Below are positions 6,716 through 8,871 of a stretch of DNA of 8,871 nt, one piece after another; within the stretch, counting starts at the first letter, position 1; every line of letters begins with the position of its first letter. The notes beneath the pieces are model-generated. The model saw only the letters and a program-made list of their open reading frames with translations. It did not search any database and was not told where the DNA came from. Source of the stretch: Candidatus Omnitrophica bacterium UBA1562 (GTDB taxonomy: Bacteria > Omnitrophota > Gorgyraeia > Gygaellales > Profunditerraquicolaceae). The stretch spans positions 19,584-28,454 of the forward strand of contig DCOU01000026.1 of NCBI GenBank assembly GCA_002322525.1, read 5' to 3'. Position numbers and translations under genes: made by a program.

Positions 6716-7702
6716 ATGCACCTATTATTAATTTCTCTAATTTTATTAATGGGCCTTGCCGTCGGCTGGTCAATCGGCGCCAATGACGCCGCCAATTCCT
6801 TAGGCACTGCAGTCGGTTCAAGGGTTTTGACCTTAAGGCAGGCGATAGTCTTAATTGCTATTTTTGGTTTTTTGGGAGCATTCTTACAGGGCTCTTATGT
6901 CGCCAAAACCATTGGCAAGGGCATTGTGCCAATGCAAGAGCTAGACAGGGACCTAGTTTTATATTTAGCAATGGTGGCTGCTTTTGCTGCTGCTAGTTGG
7001 GTAGTTTTAGCTACATACTGGAAGATGCCTATTTCTACCAGTCATTCTATTGTAGGCGCAGTGGCAGGCGCAGGATTAGCAATAGGTGCACCGGTTAGAT
7101 GGAAGGTGCTTTTAGATATATTTATCTGTTGGATTTTTACTCCCATAGGCAGTGCTGTTTTAGGATATATTTTTTACCGCATTTTTAAGAATATATTTTA
7201 TCGGATTATTCCGCGTAGATACTTAAAAGTTACTTTTGCGGCCCTGATTATTATCAGCGGATGTTACGTAGCTTATTCCTGGGGAGCAAATGATGTTGCC
7301 AATGCTACTGGTGTTATAGTGGGCGCAGGAATACTTACGCCTACCACAAGCGTAATTTTAGGAGGGCTGGCTATAGTTTTAGGTATTATGACTTGGGGGT
7401 ATAAAGTCATAGAAACAATAGGTTCACAGATAACCAATCTTTTACCGATTATGGCTTTCTCTGCGCAGTTAGCCAGCGCTATCAATGTTCATATATATAC
7501 GATTTTTGGTATGCCGGTTTCTACTAGCCACTCTATCGTAGGCGCAATTTTTGGGGTAGGATTAGTGCGCGGTGTGCGGGTTCTAAACATCCGCATTATG
7601 CGCGAGATAATTATATGCTGGTTAGCCACGCCCTTTATCTCAGGCGTAATCAGCTTTTTAGTGCTTAAAGGAATAATGATTTTTGTAAAAATAGGAGGTT
7701 AA
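6716..7702 (+). CDS. pit: PiT-family inorganic phosphate transporter
   Basis: It is an inner-membrane, low-affinity phosphate carrier driven by the proton (or sodium) gradient, often taking up phosphate as a metal complex. The 328-residue protein is almost wholly hydrophobic helices and shows the internal duplication of the family: GANDAANSLG at 21-30 is mirrored by GANDVANATG at 190-199, and MPISTSHSIVGAV at 104-116 by MPVSTSHSIVGAI at 266-278. It has only a short basic linker (about 154-171) between the halves, so it is the compact form rather than the ~500-residue E. coli type. The start at ATG 6716 has a weak ribosome binding site; ATG 6749 is possible but would remove most of the first helix. 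The stop is one base from the DUF47 gene, a pairing typical of PiT systems in which the DUF47 protein is thought to modulate the transporter. Confidence 0.95.
   Translation: MHLLLISLILLMGLAVGWSIGANDAANSLGTAVGSRVLTLRQAIVLIAIFGFLGAFLQGSYVAKTIGKGIVPMQELDRDLVLYLAMVAAFAAASWVVLATYWKMPISTSHSIVGAVAGAGLAIGAPVRWKVLLDIFICWIFTPIGSAVLGYIFYRIFKNIFYRIIPRRYLKVTFAALIIISGCYVAYSWGANDVANATGVIVGAGILTPTTSVILGGLAIVLGIMTWGYKVIETIGSQITNLLPIMAFSAQLASAINVHIYTIFGMPVSTSHSIVGAIFGVGLVRGVRVLNIRIMREIIICWLATPFISGVISFLVLKGIMIFVKIGG
7693..7698 (+). promoter_or_regulatory. Strong Shine-Dalgarno for the DUF47 gene
   Basis: A perfect AGGAGG lies five bases before ATG 7704, inside the last codons of pit. It is much stronger than the site of pit and should give the downstream protein independent, possibly higher, translation. 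Confidence 0.75.
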
Positions 7703-7703
7703 G

Positions 7704-8372
7704 ATGAAAGAGATAAGGAATATCTTAGGTTGGTTGGGAATGGCGCAGGAGCAATCTATATTACAGGATGCGCAGAAACACGTAGAAGAGATTTACCAGA
7801 CAGTTACGCATTTTACCGAAGCGATTAAGGCGTTTACCCAAGGAGATATGCAGGCAAAAGTCTTCGCTATTGAAAAGGTCAGAGAAAGCGAACACAAAGC
7901 CGATGAATTAAGGTCGAAAATGATAAACGAACTTTCAGAGGGCCTACTCTTGCCGCCCGCCAGAGAGGATTTGATGCGTTTTGCCAGAAACTTAGATAAT
8001 ATCGCCGATTGGACAAACGGCGCAGCCAGAATTTTGGGATTTATTGAGCAGAAACTCCCAGAGAATATTTTAAAAAATATCTTATCTGCTACAGGGTTAA
8101 TCTTTACTTCCACTTCTAAACTCAAAGAGGCGATAGAATCTCTCACTAAGAATGACCTAAAAAAAGCATTAAATGATTGCGAGGACGTTGATCACATCGA
8201 ACACGATGCGGATGACCAAAAAAGACTTTTAATTGAGAGCATCATTCACGCTAAACTTGAGCCAGCTACACTTCTATTAAGTTATCAATTGGCTGAATAT
8301 CTGGAGGGAGTAACGGATAAGATAGAAGACGCAGCTGATTTTATTAAAGTCTTAGCTATTAAGTCAAAATAA
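7704..8372 (+). CDS. DUF47 family (PhoU-like, TIGR00153-type) protein, PiT partner
   Basis: It is a soluble all-helical protein related to PhoU, usually encoded beside pit and thought to control phosphate uptake through the transporter. At 222 residues it has the normal length. Four E/DxxxD motifs like those that bind metal clusters in PhoU folds are visible: EHKAD at 63-67, DNIAD at 98-102, EHDAD at 166-170 and DKIED at 205-209. They are spread over two similar halves, as expected for two three-helix bundles. There is no signal peptide or membrane segment. It starts one base after the pit stop with a perfect Shine-Dalgarno, so the two are surely co-transcribed. The exact role (activation, gating or metal sensing) cannot be read from the sequence. 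It should not be named phoU, since PhoU proper accompanies the Pst/PhoR system. Confidence 0.92.
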   Translation: MKEIRNILGWLGMAQEQSILQDAQKHVEEIYQTVTHFTEAIKAFTQGDMQAKVFAIEKVRESEHKADELRSKMINELSEGLLLPPAREDLMRFARNLDNIADWTNGAARILGFIEQKLPENILKNILSATGLIFTSTSKLKEAIESLTKNDLKKALNDCEDVDHIEHDADDQKRLLIESIIHAKLEPATLLLSYQLAEYLEGVTDKIEDAADFIKVLAIKSK

Positions 8373-8380
8373 TGTTTCCT

Positions 8381-8408
8381 TTGACATTAATCCACTGTAT
8401 ACTATAAT
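8381..8408 (+). promoter_or_regulatory. Consensus sigma-70 promoter for the PilZ gene
   Basis: A perfect TTGACA (8381-8386) and a perfect TATAAT (8403-8408) are 16 bases apart. Transcription should start near 8415, so the mRNA leader would be only about 15 bases and would open within the ribosome binding site. The -35 sits within an imperfect inverted repeat (8358-8368 with 8380-8391) that could hold an operator. Confidence 0.85.
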
Positions 8409-8410
8409 TT

Positions 8411-8420
8411 AGGAAAGGAG
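8411..8420 (+). promoter_or_regulatory. Ribosome binding site of the PilZ gene
   Basis: AGGAAAGGAG ends nine bases before ATG 8430, with GGAG at 8417-8420 as the core. It supports this start, although the spacing is on the long side and the predicted transcript begins almost on it. Confidence 0.6.
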
Positions 8421-8429
8421 ACCGGCTGT

Positions 8430-8753
8430 ATGCAAGAGCGTAGGATGTTTGAGCGGTTCAATATCGAGATTCCCGTAACGATCCGTAGCTTAGATGACAA
8501 AAAAATAGAAGGTTCGGGCAAGATAATAAATATAAGCGCAGGCGGAGGCGGAATGGTAGTAACCACAGAATACCTGTTGCCCCAAACGCCCTTAGAAATA
8601 CAGCTTCTTTTTCCTGATGGCAAGGATCCCCTTATCGCCAATGCAAAAGTAATTTGGTTGAAGGCAATGGAGCCTACCCTGTTTTTGGCAGGAGTGCAGT
8701 TTGAGAAAGTGGATTTTATGGGTATCGCCCGGGCCTTAAGGTTACGTCATTAA
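8430..8753 (+). CDS. Single-domain PilZ protein, probable cyclic-di-GMP receptor
   Basis: The 107-residue protein is one PilZ domain and nothing else. Both parts of the c-di-GMP binding signature are present: the RxxxR motif at 5-9 (RMFER), preceded by another Arg at 4, and the N/DxSxxG motif at 34-39 (NISAGG). The latter is followed by two further glycines where a bulkier residue is often seen. Beta-strand-rich sequence follows to about 97, with VIWLKAM at 74-80 and LAGVQF at 86-91 typical of the fold. Such small proteins usually relay c-di-GMP to motility, exopolysaccharide or envelope functions through protein contacts; the partner is not indicated here. It has its own near-perfect promoter and stands alone, 57 bases after the DUF47 gene. 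No terminator is evident before it, so read-through from pit is possible. Confidence 0.9.
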   Translation: MQERRMFERFNIEIPVTIRSLDDKKIEGSGKIINISAGGGGMVVTTEYLLPQTPLEIQLLFPDGKDPLIANAKVIWLKAMEPTLFLAGVQFEKVDFMGIARALRLRH

Positions 8754-8776
8754 ATAGGCCTACCTACAATCTCTCC

Positions 8777-8804
8777 TTGACCCCGTTAGAAATTATGCTA
8801 TGAT
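8777..8804 (+). promoter_or_regulatory. Promoter-like element inside the terminal palindrome
   Basis: TTGACC (8777-8782) and TATGAT (8799-8804) are 16 bases apart, each matching the sigma-70 consensus at five of six positions. The -35 overlaps the left arm of the inverted repeat at 8780-8827 and the predicted start (~8811) lies at its right arm. It points out of the window. Confidence 0.5.
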
Positions 8805-8827
8805 ATTTTAAGCATTTCTAACGGGGT
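8780..8827. repeat. 14-bp perfect inverted repeat at the window end
   Basis: ACCCCGTTAGAAAT at 8780-8793 is the exact reverse complement of 8814-8827, with a 20-base AT-rich spacer. TTGACCCC also occurs twice in the same direction (8777-8784 and 8827-8834). No T-run follows the stem, so it is a poor intrinsic terminator for pilZ. An operator around the enclosed promoter, or one copy of a dispersed palindromic repeat, fits better. Confidence 0.75.
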
Positions 8828-8871
8828 TGACCCCCTATTCTTTAAATGATCACGACTTTGTTGCGTGCCAA

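Noticed and set aside
7793..8146. 117-codon minus-strand open frame inside the DUF47 gene
   Set aside because: It lies antisense to a well-supported gene carrying all family motifs; the antisense translation is low-complexity and unfamiliar.
8846..8871. ATG 8846 as the start of a truncated gene at the window edge
   Set aside because: Only eight codons are visible, no Shine-Dalgarno precedes it, and so short an open stretch is not evidence of coding.

Overview
The window carries seven genes, all on the + strand. It looks like chromosomal DNA of an uncultivated, probably anaerobic, cobalamin-using bacterium. The clues are a class II (adenosylcobalamin) ribonucleotide reductase as the only RNR seen, an archaeal-type cofactor-independent phosphoglycerate mutase in a bacterial setting, a compact QueG-like Fe-S protein, a short PiT transporter paired with a DUF47 protein, a single-domain PilZ protein, and REP/MITE-like palindromes between genes. 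This would fit a lineage such as Omnitrophota, but that is only an impression; no rRNA or other phylogenetic marker was analysed.

Layout. Bases 1-93 are the 3' end of a group II intron: domain V with its AGC triad, then domain VI ending in the usual pyrimidine/A/C tail. The rest of the intron lies upstream, outside the window. A 139-base leader follows, then nrdJ (233-2524). nrdJ overlaps apgM (2524-3807) at a TAATG junction. The 174-base gap 3808-3981 holds a likely promoter and a ~119-base nested palindrome, followed by mnmG (3982-5868), which makes the tRNA wobble-uridine modification. A QueG-like iron-sulfur protein (5883-6587) follows 14 bases later across a small tandem repeat. After a 128-base gap with a good promoter come the phosphate transporter pit (6716-7702) and its DUF47/PhoU-like partner (7704-8372), a two-gene unit with a 1-base gap and a strong Shine-Dalgarno. 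A consensus sigma-70 promoter (TTGACA-16-TATAAT) then drives a PilZ protein (8430-8753). The window ends in a 14-bp palindrome with a promoter-like element inside it, apparently serving a gene beyond the edge.

How the genes relate. There are probably three or four transcription units: nrdJ-apgM; mnmG-queG-like; pit-DUF47; pilZ. NrdJ uses adenosylcobalamin and QueG-family proteins bind cobalamin, so two of the seven products may depend on B12. MnmG, and QueG if the assignment held, both act on the tRNA wobble base, but the QueG-like protein here seems to belong to a shorter, functionally unassigned branch. No defence system, CRISPR array, tRNA or rRNA was seen. The coding content is mostly housekeeping; the unusual material is the intron end and the palindromic intergenic elements.
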